Positions 51,019 to 60,323 of a stretch of DNA of 64,000 bases are shown here, piece after piece. The number at the start of each line of letters is the position of its first letter. The first letter of the stretch is position 1. A model generated the notes under the pieces. The model searched no databases, was not told the origin of the DNA, and saw nothing but the letters and a program-made list of their open reading frames with translations. Both the position numbers and the translations under genes were made by a program. The stretch is from assembly GCA_002472145.1 (NCBI GenBank), contig DKRJ01000008.1, positions 31,932-95,931 of the forward strand. The letters run 5' to 3'. This DNA comes from Clostridiales bacterium UBA7285. GTDB lineage: Bacteria; Bacillota; Clostridia; Peptostreptococcales; Anaerovoracaceae.

Positions 51019-52801
51019 GCGCGATCCTCAGAAACTTTCGACGTATTTCCTTTCGGAAAAGAAAAATCTCGCTGCCGTGACGGTTTTCGGGATCATATAT
51101 AACGTCGGCATGATCGCCGGCCCGTGGTTCGAAGGCAGGCTCGCCCAGTGCCTGGCGGATATTTTTGCCGGAAAAAGCACAGCGGGCGATATGATACGCC
51201 TGTCTCTGCTTTACGTCGCCGTCATCGCGGTCGTCCAGTTTTCGAGATTCATCAAGCGCCTGTTCGTCAGGTATTTCGCAAACAACGTAAACAGGCGGAT
51301 GAAGACGAACCTCTACGCTTCGCTCGTCAGGACGGATGCCGCGGCGCTCCGGAACGAGAAATCGGGCGAGCTGCTGACCAAAGCGATCAGCGACGTCGAC
51401 GCGTGCGTTGAGGGAATGAGGAAATTCACGACGGAGGTCTTCGACACAGGCGTCGTCATGGCCGCATACATAGTGATGCTCTGCGTATATGACGTCAGGC
51501 TCGCTCTCATCACATTTATTTTCCCTCCGATCTCATATTTCATCGCCGAGCACATGAAGAAGCGCGTGGAGCGCGCCTCCCGGGAAGCAAAGGAAAGTTC
51601 CGGCCGCCTGAACAGCGCCGCCTTTGACAGGGCAAAGAACGCTTTGACGTACAGGGTATACGGCGTGGAGGAGGCTCAGAGAACTTCGATGGAGGCAGAT
51701 CTGGCGGATTACGAGAAAAAGAATATCGTTTCCGGAGTCCTGGAGACGGCGATGAAACCGCTTTACAGAGCGATCTCGCTCTGCGCGGTTTTCTTTATAG
51801 TCTACTTCGGCGGAAGGAACGTCATGGGGCTCGGGTGGACCGCGTGGAATATCGCGGCATTTTCGACCTTTCTGTCGTGCTTCCTGAAGCTTTCAAAAAA
51901 ATCTTCTACCGCGGCAAAACTTTTCAACGCTGTCCAGAAGGCTCGCGTTTCATGGGAGCGCATCAGGCCGTTCATGAAGGAAAACGAATCGCTTGCCGCT
52001 CCGCAGAAGAAGAACGTGCGGGAGGTCGCGGTCAGCGGACTTTCGTTTGCTTATCCGGGCGGAGAGGAGATCCTGAAAGACATAAGCTTCAGCGCTCATA
52101 AGGGCGAGATAATAGGAGTGACCGGTAAGGTCGCATGCGGAAAATCTACGCTCGGCAAAGTATTCCTGGGCGAGTACGGCTATTCCGGTTCGGTCAGGTT
52201 GGACGGGGCCGAACTTTCCGGCCTGAACGCGTACGAATACTGCGGATATCTCGGCCATGACCCGGAACTTCTGTCGGATACGATAGAGAACAACGTCAGG
52301 CTCGGCAGGGAAGGATCGATCTCAGAGATCATCGTCGACGTGTGCCTGGATCGCGATCTTCGTGACATGCCTCTCGGGGCTTCGACCGAGACCGGCGAAA
52401 ACGGTTCTCTTCTCTCGGGAGGGCAGCGGGCGCGGTGCGGCCTCGCGCGAGTGCTGTTCCACGACAGGCCCGTACTGGTTTTAGACGACCCGTTCGCGTC
52501 CGTGGACAAAGCGACGGAGGACGGCATTTTCGAGTCGCTGCGTGAACGCTATGCGGATAAGGTGATCATGATCATCTCGCACAGGCTGGATATTTTCCCG
52601 CGCCTTGACAAGGTGCTGTTTCTGGAGGACGGGCACGGCACGTTCGGCACTCCCGGGGAACTGATGCGCTCATGTCCGGGCTACAGGGACCTTGCGGAGA
52701 TCCAGGCCTCGGAGAGCGGCGCGCGGAGTACGGACACGGCGCGGTCCGATGACGCAGGTGATTCTGCCGGATCCTCGGTTGAGAGGGGGTGCTCGCTGTG
52801 A
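51011..52801 (+). CDS. ABC exporter half-transporter A
   Basis: This is a 596-residue protein with six helices and an ATPase. Walker A is 'GVTGKVACGKST', the C-loop is a full LLSGGQRAR and Walker B is 'LVLDDPFASVD', with an aspartate where the catalytic glutamate usually stands. The start is TTG, about nine bases after AAGGAGG and inside the end of the MATE gene. Its partner follows, overlapping by four bases (GTGA). The complementary sites match a heterodimeric exporter. Confidence 0.88.
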   Translation: MRKRDPQKLSTYFLSEKKNLAAVTVFGIIYNVGMIAGPWFEGRLAQCLADIFAGKSTAGDMIRLSLLYVAVIAVVQFSRFIKRLFVRYFANNVNRRMKTNLYASLVRTDAAALRNEKSGELLTKAISDVDACVEGMRKFTTEVFDTGVVMAAYIVMLCVYDVRLALITFIFPPISYFIAEHMKKRVERASREAKESSGRLNSAAFDRAKNALTYRVYGVEEAQRTSMEADLADYEKKNIVSGVLETAMKPLYRAISLCAVFFIVYFGGRNVMGLGWTAWNIAAFSTFLSCFLKLSKKSSTAAKLFNAVQKARVSWERIRPFMKENESLAAPQKKNVREVAVSGLSFAYPGGEEILKDISFSAHKGEIIGVTGKVACGKSTLGKVFLGEYGYSGSVRLDGAELSGLNAYEYCGYLGHDPELLSDTIENNVRLGREGSISEIIVDVCLDRDLRDMPLGASTETGENGSLLSGGQRARCGLARVLFHDRPVLVLDDPFASVDKATEDGIFESLRERYADKVIMIISHRLDIFPRLDKVLFLEDGHGTFGTPGELMRSCPGYRDLAEIQASESGARSTDTARSDDAGDSAGSSVERGCSL

Positions 52802-54417
52802 AGAAAAAGCATGCGGTCATCCTCGCTCTGAAAGACGTGATCAGGAGATTCCCAGCCGTATTCATTCTCATGGCGGCCTCTGTAGCCGGCGCTATGCTGA
52901 TATCGCTGCTTCCTCCTCTCGTGCTCGAGAAGACCGTCGACAGTTTTTCGACCGGGAATGGAAATATCGGAACGTACGCGGCTCAATATCTCCTCACGAG
53001 CCTTCTGGCGTGCGCTCTGGAATCTGCGCGCGAGGCGCTGATAACCGTGTTCGGCGAAAAGATCACCCATTCGCTGCGCAGCATGATGATAGAAAAAATG
53101 GGGCGTATGGACGCTTCTCTGCTGGCTGAGTCCGAGACCGGCAGCATAGCCGCGCGTCTCGTGAGCGACGTCGATACCGTAGAGACGCTATTCTCGGGCG
53201 GCGTGATAGGCATGTTCTCCGACGCGATAAGCATCATCGGAATCATGGCCGTCATTTTCACGAAGAGCAAGGGGCTGTTCGTGATACTGCTGATCGCGCT
53301 TCCTTGCGTGTTCGCTTTCACCAGGTTTGTCCAGAAGAGAATGCTATCCGCCCAGAAGGAAAACCGGAAGGCCGTAGCGCTCTCAAGCAAGATCATACCT
53401 GAGACGGTCTCCTGCATCAGGTCGATACACGATAACGACGCCGAGGGCTTTATGGAGAAGCGCTACGGCGAGTCGATAGACATGATGTTCCGCGCTCTGA
53501 ACAAAAACGCGATGTACGACTCGTTCTACTCTCCTGTGGTGATCACTGTCTCGTCCGCTGTGATCGCTCTGATGATGTCTCTGTGCGTTTCGCAGGATTC
53601 GATGATGGACGCTTTCGGGATGTCGGTCGGGACCGCGGTCGCGCTGATATCATACGTCGGGAGGATCTTCGGACCTCTGGAGAGCCTCGGCATGGAGATT
53701 CAGAACATTCAGAGTTCCGCCGCCGGCCTCGCCCGGCTCGACGAATTCATGGCCTCCGATGAGCGCGAGGCCGGCACGGTCAGCGCGATAGATAAGGCTG
53801 ACGTCTCGCTGAGCGGCGTTTCGTTTTCGTACGACGGCAAGCGGGATGTGCTTAAGGATTTCGACCTCCGGGTCGGAGAAGGCGAGCGGGTGACGCTGGT
53901 CGGCCGGACTGGCTGCGGCAAGTCGACTGTGTTCAAGCTGCTGCTCGGGCTCCTCGCCCCGTCTTCCGGGCGCGCGGAGCTTGGCGGCGCGCCGGCCGGA
54001 CAGATCGCCGACGCCGCCAGACGCAGCATCATATGCTGCGCCGAGCAGCGATTTGCCATGACAGACGGAACCGTGCGCGACCAGGTGACTTTGAAAGACA
54101 GTTCGATCTCGGATGACCAGGTAAAGGCCGCTCTGGAGAGAGCGCTGCTGTGGGAAAAAGTGGAATCGCTGCCTCAGGGGCTTGACACGCCTTGCGACGA
54201 GTCGCTGTTTTCACAAGGTGAATTCCAGCTTTTGTCGATCGCCCGGGCGACCGTATCAAACCCGAGGATACTGCTCTGCGACGAGATAACCGCCAACCTC
54301 GACGTCGAAACCGAGGAAAAGGTGAGGCGCGCTCTCGACGAGGCGTCTAAGGGGAGGACCGTGATCTCAATCTCGCACAGGGGCACCTCTGACAGCAGAG
54401 TGATCAAGATGGGCTGA
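52798..54417 (+). CDS. ABC exporter half-transporter B
   Basis: This is a 539-residue protein with six helices and an ATPase. Walker A is 'GRTGCGKST', the C-loop reads FSQGEFQ instead of LSGGQ, and Walker B is 'LLCDEITANLD' with the catalytic glutamate. It therefore complements half-transporter A. The start is a GTG after GAGAGGGGG; an upstream GTG three codons away is less well spaced. The gene overlaps the previous stop (GTGA). A GC-rich gap separates it from a second MATE gene. Confidence 0.88.
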   Translation: MKKKHAVILALKDVIRRFPAVFILMAASVAGAMLISLLPPLVLEKTVDSFSTGNGNIGTYAAQYLLTSLLACALESAREALITVFGEKITHSLRSMMIEKMGRMDASLLAESETGSIAARLVSDVDTVETLFSGGVIGMFSDAISIIGIMAVIFTKSKGLFVILLIALPCVFAFTRFVQKRMLSAQKENRKAVALSSKIIPETVSCIRSIHDNDAEGFMEKRYGESIDMMFRALNKNAMYDSFYSPVVITVSSAVIALMMSLCVSQDSMMDAFGMSVGTAVALISYVGRIFGPLESLGMEIQNIQSSAAGLARLDEFMASDEREAGTVSAIDKADVSLSGVSFSYDGKRDVLKDFDLRVGEGERVTLVGRTGCGKSTVFKLLLGLLAPSSGRAELGGAPAGQIADAARRSIICCAEQRFAMTDGTVRDQVTLKDSSISDDQVKAALERALLWEKVESLPQGLDTPCDESLFSQGEFQLLSIARATVSNPRILLCDEITANLDVETEEKVRRALDEASKGRTVISISHRGTSDSRVIKMG

Positions 54418-54551
54418 GGCCCTGGCGCGTCCGCGCAGTCCCGCGCCCGGACGCGCACGAACGGCGCGGCAGGGGATCCGATGCGCGGACGAAAGGCCGG
54501 AACGCGTCCGCGCCGCCGTGACCCCGGCGCGCGGCGCAGCAAGAAAGAAAA
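54418..54551. other. Very GC-rich intergenic stretch with repeated CGCGTCCG hairpin
   Basis: GCGCGTCCG and CGGACGCGC pair across a 14-base loop at the start, and GCGTCCGCGC recurs further along. No T-run follows, so it is not a normal terminator. No gene seen. Confidence 0.5.
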
Positions 54552-55967
54552 ATGGACAGAAACGAAGCCGAACAATACAGGAAACTGGTGCTGACGCCGG
54601 TGAACAAGGTGATACCTCGCCTCGCGGTGCCGACGATCATAAGCATGATGACGTCGATGATCTACAACCTCGTCGACGCCTTTTTCGTGGGGAAAATAAA
54701 CACGAGCGCCAGCGCCGCGATCGGCATCCTGCTTTCGGTCCACGCTCTGTATCAGGCGATCGGCTTCATGCACGGGCACAGCAGCGGCAGCATCATAAGC
54801 GCCAAACTCGGGCAGGGAGATAAAAAAGGCGCGTCGCGCTACGCGTCCATCGCGTTTTTCAGCGCGATGCTGATCTCGTGCGCGGTGATGCTGATATGCT
54901 TTATCTTCAGGCACCGGCTGATGGTTCTGCTCGGAAGCACGGAAACCATACTCCCGTACGCCGAGGCATACGGGATCTACATAATCTTATCCGGCCCTGC
55001 GCTTTCAATGAGCTGCGTCCTGAACAACATCATGCGCTACGAGGGCAAAGCCTTCTACGCCATGATCGGACTCGTATCGGGCGGGGTCCTGAACATGATC
55101 CTCGACCCTGTCATGATGTTCTCGATGGATATGGGGATCGCCGGGGCCGGCCTCGCAACCGCAATATCACAGTGCGTCAGCCTGATCGTCCTCCTCGTCA
55201 TGTTCATGCGCGGACATGTGATCTCGCGCATTTCGCCGAGGATATTCTGGGCGGAATATAACGGCAGAGACCACCTGCGGATAATCCAAAACGGCCTGCC
55301 GAGCCTGCTCCGCCAGATGCTTCTGAGCTTCTCCTCTATGACTCTGAACATCTGCGCGAACCCGTACGGCGACGCGGCGATCGCGGCGATGACTATAGTC
55401 GGCAGGATCATGATGTTCACGGGATCGGCCATGATCGGGATAGGGCAGGGCTTTCAGCCTGTCGCGGCATATAATTCCGGCGCCGGTAAATTTCGAAGGA
55501 TCAGGGCCGGGTACTTTTTCACATGGAAACTCGGTGAACTCGTGATGGGTGCGCTCACGCTCATCTGCCTGATCTTTCCGGCGGAGATCATAACGATATT
55601 CCGCGATGATCCGGAAGTCGTCGAGATAGGCGTCACGGCGCTCAGGTTCAGGTGCGTTTCATCCGTGCTCCAGCCGTTCATAGTCGTGACTAATATGACG
55701 TTCCAGTCTATGCGCATGGCCAGGCAGGCGTCTTTTCTGGCGTGTCTGCGGAGCGGGCTGTACTACATTCCCGCGCTTCTCATACTGCCGCATTTCTGGG
55801 GGATTACGGGCATCGAGTCCGCCCAGATGGTCGCGGATATACTGACCGTTCTGACCGTGATCCCTTTCGCGGTCAAATTCCTGCGCGAACTGCCAAAGGA
55901 AGACCAGGCGAGTCCCGTCGACTCAGCGTATGAGGAGTACGTGGATCGGCAGAAGAAGTTGAGTTGA
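54552..55967 (+). CDS. MATE-family efflux transporter
   Basis: This is a 471-residue membrane protein with 12 helices. The opening 'VIPRLAVPTIISMMTSMIYNLVDAFFVGKINTSASAAIG' and 'LLRQMLLSFSSMTLNICANPYGDAAIAAMTIVGRIMMF' are MATE features, closer to the DinF/NorM-like group. It is the third MATE gene of the window and not closely similar to the first two by eye. The ribosome site is weak. It is followed by the convergent aroK. Confidence 0.9.
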   Translation: MDRNEAEQYRKLVLTPVNKVIPRLAVPTIISMMTSMIYNLVDAFFVGKINTSASAAIGILLSVHALYQAIGFMHGHSSGSIISAKLGQGDKKGASRYASIAFFSAMLISCAVMLICFIFRHRLMVLLGSTETILPYAEAYGIYIILSGPALSMSCVLNNIMRYEGKAFYAMIGLVSGGVLNMILDPVMMFSMDMGIAGAGLATAISQCVSLIVLLVMFMRGHVISRISPRIFWAEYNGRDHLRIIQNGLPSLLRQMLLSFSSMTLNICANPYGDAAIAAMTIVGRIMMFTGSAMIGIGQGFQPVAAYNSGAGKFRRIRAGYFFTWKLGELVMGALTLICLIFPAEIITIFRDDPEVVEIGVTALRFRCVSSVLQPFIVVTNMTFQSMRMARQASFLACLRSGLYYIPALLILPHFWGITGIESAQMVADILTVLTVIPFAVKFLRELPKEDQASPVDSAYEEYVDRQKKLS

Positions 55968-55979
55968 CGGCGGAGAAGA

Positions 55980-56492
55980 TTATCTGTCGGATGAAAAGAA
56001 AGAGATGATCTCTTCGGCGACCGATTCGGGAGTTTTCCCGTCGGTCGCTGTTTTGACGCCGCCGGCGGCTTCATAGCATGATTCGCGCGCGTTTGTCATG
56101 GCTTTGATGCGGTCGACGGTCATATCGCCCGCCAAAAGAGGCCTGGTGCGGTCATCGGAAATGCGCCTGAATATCTCTTCGGGGCTCGCGGTCAGCCAGA
56201 AGGCGCGTCTGGAACCTTTCAGTATCCGGCGGTTTTCCTCGGCGAGGGGTATGCCGCCTCCGCATGATACGACGAGTCCGTCGCGGGAGGCGAGTTCGTC
56301 GAGCGTGGATCTTTCAAGTGCGCGGAAATACGCCTCGCCGCTCCCGGCGAAGATCTGCGAGATCGTCCTGTTTTCTTTTTTCTCGATCAAAGCGTCCGTG
56401 TCGACGAGCCCGGCGCCGAGTTTCCGGGCAAGGATCGCCGCGACGGTCGTTTTGCCGGTCCCCATGAAGCCGTACAGGTAAATGTTTTTCAT
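55980..56492 (-). CDS. aroK: Shikimate kinase
   Basis: This is a 170-residue enzyme that phosphorylates shikimate in aromatic amino acid synthesis. Walker A 'GFMGTGKTT' is at residues 8-16, the magnesium/shikimate motif 'DTDALIE' at 31-37, Arg57 follows in 'GEAYFRALE', and 'VSCGGGIPL' matches the shikimate-binding glycine loop. The length is normal. It lies divergent from aroE, which does the preceding step, so both face a shared 200-base gap. No strong ribosome site is seen before the ATG. Confidence 0.93.
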   Translation of the reverse strand: MKNIYLYGFMGTGKTTVAAILARKLGAGLVDTDALIEKKENRTISQIFAGSGEAYFRALERSTLDELASRDGLVVSCGGGIPLAEENRRILKGSRRAFWLTASPEEIFRRISDDRTRPLLAGDMTVDRIKAMTNARESCYEAAGGVKTATDGKTPESVAEEIISFFSSDR

Positions 56493-56694
56493 ATGTATAT
56501 TCTACGCCTGCGGCACATGCTCTGCAAAGCAAAAACGCGTGATCTCGCGAACTCCCGGACGGTCATCCCGGGCGGTTATCATTGCGCGGACATGAATAAT
56601 GTGCTAATAATGATCATAGAGACATGCCGGATCATATGTTTTTCGATTTTTTTAAATCCCGCGGCATCGTCCGGCTGAAACATATCATGCTGTC

Positions 56695-57561
56695 ATGGAG
56701 ACTGGTAAAAGAATGATAACAGGAACTACCAAACTCATATGCTTTTTCGCAGATCCCGCCGAGCACTCGGGGTCGCCCGCCATGCATAACGCCGCCTTCG
56801 AAGCGGCGGGGCTCGACTACGTCTATCTCGCGTTCCGGGTCGGCAAAGAAAACATCGGGCGCGCGGCTGACGCGATGCGCACTCTGGGGATCAGGGGCGC
56901 GAACGTCTCGATGCCGAACAAGCAGGAGATCATCAAATATCTCGACGCCGTTTCTGACCGCGCGGAACTACTCGGAGCGGTGAACACTGTTGTGAACGAC
57001 GGCGGCGTGCTGACCGGCTATAACACTGACGTTGACGGTGTTAAAGACGCCGCGGAAATACTAGGTTTCCCGCTCGCGGGCAGGCGCGTCGTCCAACTCG
57101 GTCTGGGCGGGGCCGGCCGGGCGTCTCTTCTGGCGTGCGCGGAAGCAGAGGCGGCTCACGTGTCTGTGTTCGTGCGCGGGCGCAGGCTGGACGAGCATGC
57201 TGAGTTTGCCGGAAAAATCAAAGAGAACACTGGACTCGAATGCGAGGTGATCGACATCGCCGATAAAAAACGCCTCGCGGATGAACTCTCGCAAGGCGAC
57301 GTTTTGCTGAATATGACTGATGTGGGAATGGGCCCTAAGGAAGGGCAGCCGCCGCTGCCGGGAGGGATCGAACTGGATCCGCGGATTTCAGTAATGGACG
57401 CAATATATAAGCCGGATGAGACTGAGCTCATCCGGCAGGCAAAACAGGCGGGCGCCCGCGCCGCAAACGGCAGGGCTATGCTCGCCTGTCAGGGTGCGAG
57501 ATCTTTCCGCCTTTTCACCGGGCGTGACATGCCCGAAAGCGTCTTCAGGTCGCTGTTTTGA
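56695..57561 (+). CDS. aroE: Shikimate dehydrogenase
   Basis: This is a 288-residue enzyme reducing 3-dehydroshikimate to shikimate with NADPH. The substrate motif 'HSGSPAMHN' is near residue 24, the catalytic Lys76 lies in NVSMPNK, Asp112 in YNTDVDG, and the nucleotide loop 'GLGGAGRA' is near 136. Start choice: the first ATG has no ribosome site; an ATG six codons later has GGAG twelve bases before. It is divergent from aroK and convergent with htpG (only three bases between the stops). A quinate-active variant is possible. Confidence 0.9.
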   Translation: METGKRMITGTTKLICFFADPAEHSGSPAMHNAAFEAAGLDYVYLAFRVGKENIGRAADAMRTLGIRGANVSMPNKQEIIKYLDAVSDRAELLGAVNTVVNDGGVLTGYNTDVDGVKDAAEILGFPLAGRRVVQLGLGGAGRASLLACAEAEAAHVSVFVRGRRLDEHAEFAGKIKENTGLECEVIDIADKKRLADELSQGDVLLNMTDVGMGPKEGQPPLPGGIELDPRISVMDAIYKPDETELIRQAKQAGARAANGRAMLACQGARSFRLFTGRDMPESVFRSLF

Positions 57562-57564
57562 TCT

Positions 57565-59529
57565 CTATTTCCCGCTTCCCGCGACGATCAGGTCGCAGAC
57601 GTTTCTGCTGAACTCGACGGGATCATCTATCTGCATCCCGGAGATGAGGAGCGCCTGGTCGTACAGAAGCGAAGCGTATTTCTTCAGATCCTCTTTTCCG
57701 GCATCTCCGGCGTCCGCAGCTTTCTGAAGCACCTTGAATACGTCGTGATCCGGATTGATCTCGAGCACTCTCTCCGCCGTGATGCGCTGTCCGACAGGCA
57801 TCTCGTTTATCACTTTCTCCATCTCAAGCGATATCTCGCCCTTCGCCGAAAGGCAGACCGGTGAGGTCGTGAGGCGAGGCGAGAGTTTTACCTCTGACAC
57901 CTTGCCGCCGAGGTCGTCTTTGATCGCCTGCAGGAGCACGGAATTTTCCTTTTCGAGCTCTGCGATGCGGTCGCGTTCGGACTGTTCCATATCCTGCTCG
58001 CTGTCGCCCGCGGAGACCGATCTGAACGGTTTCTCCTTATAGTTCTGCAGCATGGTGATGACGAATTCGTCGATCTCGTCCGTCATGTAGAGGATCTCAT
58101 ATCCCTTCGATTTAACGTATTCCGTCTGAGGGAGCATGTCTATCTTATCGACTGTCTCGCCGCCGGCGTAGTAGATGTATTTCTGGTCGTCTTTCATGCG
58201 GCTGACGTACTCGGCGAACGTGACAGGCTTTTTCTCCGTCGACGAATAGAACAAAACAAGATCCTGCAGAGTCTCGCGATGGGCGCCGAAGTCATCGTAG
58301 AGGCCGAACTTAAGCTGCTTGCCGAAGTTGGCAAAGAACTTTTCATATCCCTCGCGATCCTCCTTCAGGAAGTCCTCGAGGTCGCGCTTTATCTTCTTTT
58401 CGATGTTCATCGCGATGGCGCGGACCTGTCTGTCCTGCTGCAGGGTCTCACGCGAGACGTTAAGCGACAGATCCTGGCTGTCTACGATACCTCTTACGAA
58501 GTTGAAGTAATCCGGCAGCAGCTCCTTGCACTTGTCCATGATCATGACGCCGGAAGAGTAGAGCTGCAGGCCTTTTTCGAAGTCTTTCGTGTAGTAATCG
58601 TACGGCGCGTGGCTCGGTATGAACAGGAGAGCCGTAAAACTCGTGACGCCCTCGACGCTCGTGCGGATCACTCTGGCCGGGTCGGCGTAGTCCATGAATT
58701 TCTGCTTGTAATAGTCGTAGTATTCCTCCGGCTTTACCTTGCTCTTCTGGCGCTTCCAAATCGGCTCCATGGAGTTCAGCGTCTCCATCTCCTGATACGT
58801 CTCGTATTTCGGTTCGCCCTCGGCAGGCTCCTTGCCGTCTTCAGTCTTCACCTGGCGCGATTTCGTCATCATCATCCTGATAGGGTAGCGAATGTAGTCG
58901 GAATATTTTTTGACGAGTTCGCGCAGTTTATATTCGTCGAGGTACTGAGAATAGTCTTCTCCGTCGGTGTCTTCCTTGATGTGAAGGACGACGTCGGTCC
59001 CGCAGGAATCCTTTTCCGCCGGCTTGATGGTGTATCCGTCCGCTCCGGTGCTCGTCCATACGTTAGCCTCGTCAGAGCCGTACGCGCGCGAGGTGACCGT
59101 AACTATGTCGGAGACCATGAAAGCGGAGTAGAAGCCTACGCCGAACTGGCCGATGATATCTATTTTTTTCTGAGCGCCTGACGCTTCGTCGCTGTCGCTT
59201 TCCGCCTCGCGTGCCGCTGCCATGAAATTGCCGGAACCGCTCCTCGCTATCGTTCCGAGGTTATCCTCAAGCTCTTTTGCGGTCATGCCGATGCCGTTAT
59301 CGGAGATCGTGAGAGTGCGGGTGTCCTTATCCGGGGTGATCGTGATGCAGAAATCGCTTCTCCTGACTCCGGTGCCGCCTTCGGACAGGCTCTTATAGTA
59401 GAGTTTATCTATAGCGTCGCTCGCGTTGCTGATTATTTCTCTCAGGAATATTTCTTTATGTGTATAGATCGAGTTGATCATCATGTCAAGCAGTTTCTTT
59501 GATTCTGCCTTGAATTGTTTTTTAGCCAT
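57565..59529 (-). CDS. htpG: HSP90-family chaperone HtpG
   Basis: This is a 654-residue chaperone. The N-terminal ATPase has the GHKL motifs 'NASDAIDKL', 'DNGIGMTAKELEDNLGTIARSG' and 'GQFGVGFYSAFMV'. A middle domain ('LLFIPSHAPYDYYT', 'LNVSRETLQQD') and a C-terminal dimer domain follow. The gene carries a perfect CIRCE operator in its leader and a GGAGG site before the ATG. This places htpG under HrcA, while in Bacillus subtilis htpG is not in the CIRCE regulon. Confidence 0.95.
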   Translation of the reverse strand: MAKKQFKAESKKLLDMMINSIYTHKEIFLREIISNASDAIDKLYYKSLSEGGTGVRRSDFCITITPDKDTRTLTISDNGIGMTAKELEDNLGTIARSGSGNFMAAAREAESDSDEASGAQKKIDIIGQFGVGFYSAFMVSDIVTVTSRAYGSDEANVWTSTGADGYTIKPAEKDSCGTDVVLHIKEDTDGEDYSQYLDEYKLRELVKKYSDYIRYPIRMMMTKSRQVKTEDGKEPAEGEPKYETYQEMETLNSMEPIWKRQKSKVKPEEYYDYYKQKFMDYADPARVIRTSVEGVTSFTALLFIPSHAPYDYYTKDFEKGLQLYSSGVMIMDKCKELLPDYFNFVRGIVDSQDLSLNVSRETLQQDRQVRAIAMNIEKKIKRDLEDFLKEDREGYEKFFANFGKQLKFGLYDDFGAHRETLQDLVLFYSSTEKKPVTFAEYVSRMKDDQKYIYYAGGETVDKIDMLPQTEYVKSKGYEILYMTDEIDEFVITMLQNYKEKPFRSVSAGDSEQDMEQSERDRIAELEKENSVLLQAIKDDLGGKVSEVKLSPRLTTSPVCLSAKGEISLEMEKVINEMPVGQRITAERVLEINPDHDVFKVLQKAADAGDAGKEDLKKYASLLYDQALLISGMQIDDPVEFSRNVCDLIVAGSGK

Positions 59530-59554
59530 TTTTAACCTCCGTGCAATGTATTTG

Positions 59555-59581
59555 TTAGCACTCTTAAATAACGAGTGCTAA
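59555..59581. promoter_or_regulatory. Perfect CIRCE operator (HrcA binding site) of htpG
   Basis: TTAGCACTC-N9-GAGTGCTAA matches the CIRCE consensus exactly. It lies between the -10 box (minus-strand TATACT at 59586-59591) and the htpG start codon, where HrcA represses class I heat-shock genes. Confidence 0.95.
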
Positions 59582-59774
59582 CTAAAGTATAATCTACCAC
59601 CGAAGCGCGGAAATGTAAAGGGCTAAATAATATTTTTTCGGAGGATCTGCGATATTTCCTCGAACAAAAAACAGCCTGACCGCCGACGGATGATCCCGGC
59701 AGCGGCCGCTGTGCCTTTATCAGAAGAGATTTTACTACAGCACGCCTGGGCGCGCTTTGGCTGCATATTGCTAC

Positions 59775-59802
59775 TTGCTACTAAATTAGCACCTGATATA
59801 AT
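59775..59802 (+). promoter_or_regulatory. Promoter of the HxlR regulator/lysozyme pair
   Basis: TTGCTA and TATAAT are 16 bases apart, with TGA directly before the -10 box. An ATATG-TGCATCG-CATAT dyad begins four bases after it and could be an operator. The 400 bases between htpG and this regulator otherwise hold no credible gene. Confidence 0.65.
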
Positions 59803-59933
59803 TATATGTGCATCGCATATGATTTCAATTACTAACATTATTGTCAGCACCCTTCCTGTACGGCTGCGGAGCGTATTTATTCCGAAGCTGTCCGAGGCTG
59901 TACGGGCGGACGGTGCGATGGGAGGTAAATGTT

Positions 59934-60323
59934 TTGATAGAAACTCATTATGACTGCCCATGCATGGAAAACTGTCCGCTCAACAGGAGCATGGACCTGA
60001 TCGGCGGCAAATGGAAGATGCAGATCCTGTGCACGCTCAACAACAGCGGACCTGTCAGGTATAACGCTCTGCGCAGAAAGATGGACGGCGTGTCGAATAC
60101 CGTCCTCATCCGCGCGCTCAGGGAACTTGAGGACTCAGGGCTTATCAAAAGAACAGAGTACAACGAGGTTCCGGCTCGCGTCGAATATGAGACTACGGAA
60201 CTCTGCGACAGTCTGATCCCTATCCTCGACGATCTGAGCAGCTGGTGGGAGGTCCATTACGCCCAAACTTCCGCCGCCAAAAAAGATACCGCCGATCTGC
60301 CGGCCGCCGGGCGTGCGAGATGA
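59934..60323 (+). CDS. HxlR-family winged-helix regulator
   Basis: This is a 129-residue transcription factor with the HxlR core: 'CPLNRSMDLIGGKWKMQILCTLNNSGPVRYNALRRKMDGVSNTVLIRALRELEDSGLIKR'. A cysteine-rich N terminus (CPCMENC) resembles HxlR members that sense redox or reactive species. The start is TTG, eight bases after GGGAGG; the longer frame upstream lacks a ribosome site. Its last bases overlap the lysozyme gene (ATGA), so the two are coupled. Target unknown, perhaps its own operon through the dyad in its leader. Confidence 0.85.
   Translation: MIETHYDCPCMENCPLNRSMDLIGGKWKMQILCTLNNSGPVRYNALRRKMDGVSNTVLIRALRELEDSGLIKRTEYNEVPARVEYETTELCDSLIPILDDLSSWWEVHYAQTSAAKKDTADLPAAGRAR

Noticed and set aside
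59623..59961. 112-codon minus-strand frame between htpG and the HxlR gene
   Set aside because: It covers the HxlR promoter and start on the other strand, has no ribosome site and no recognisable domain.
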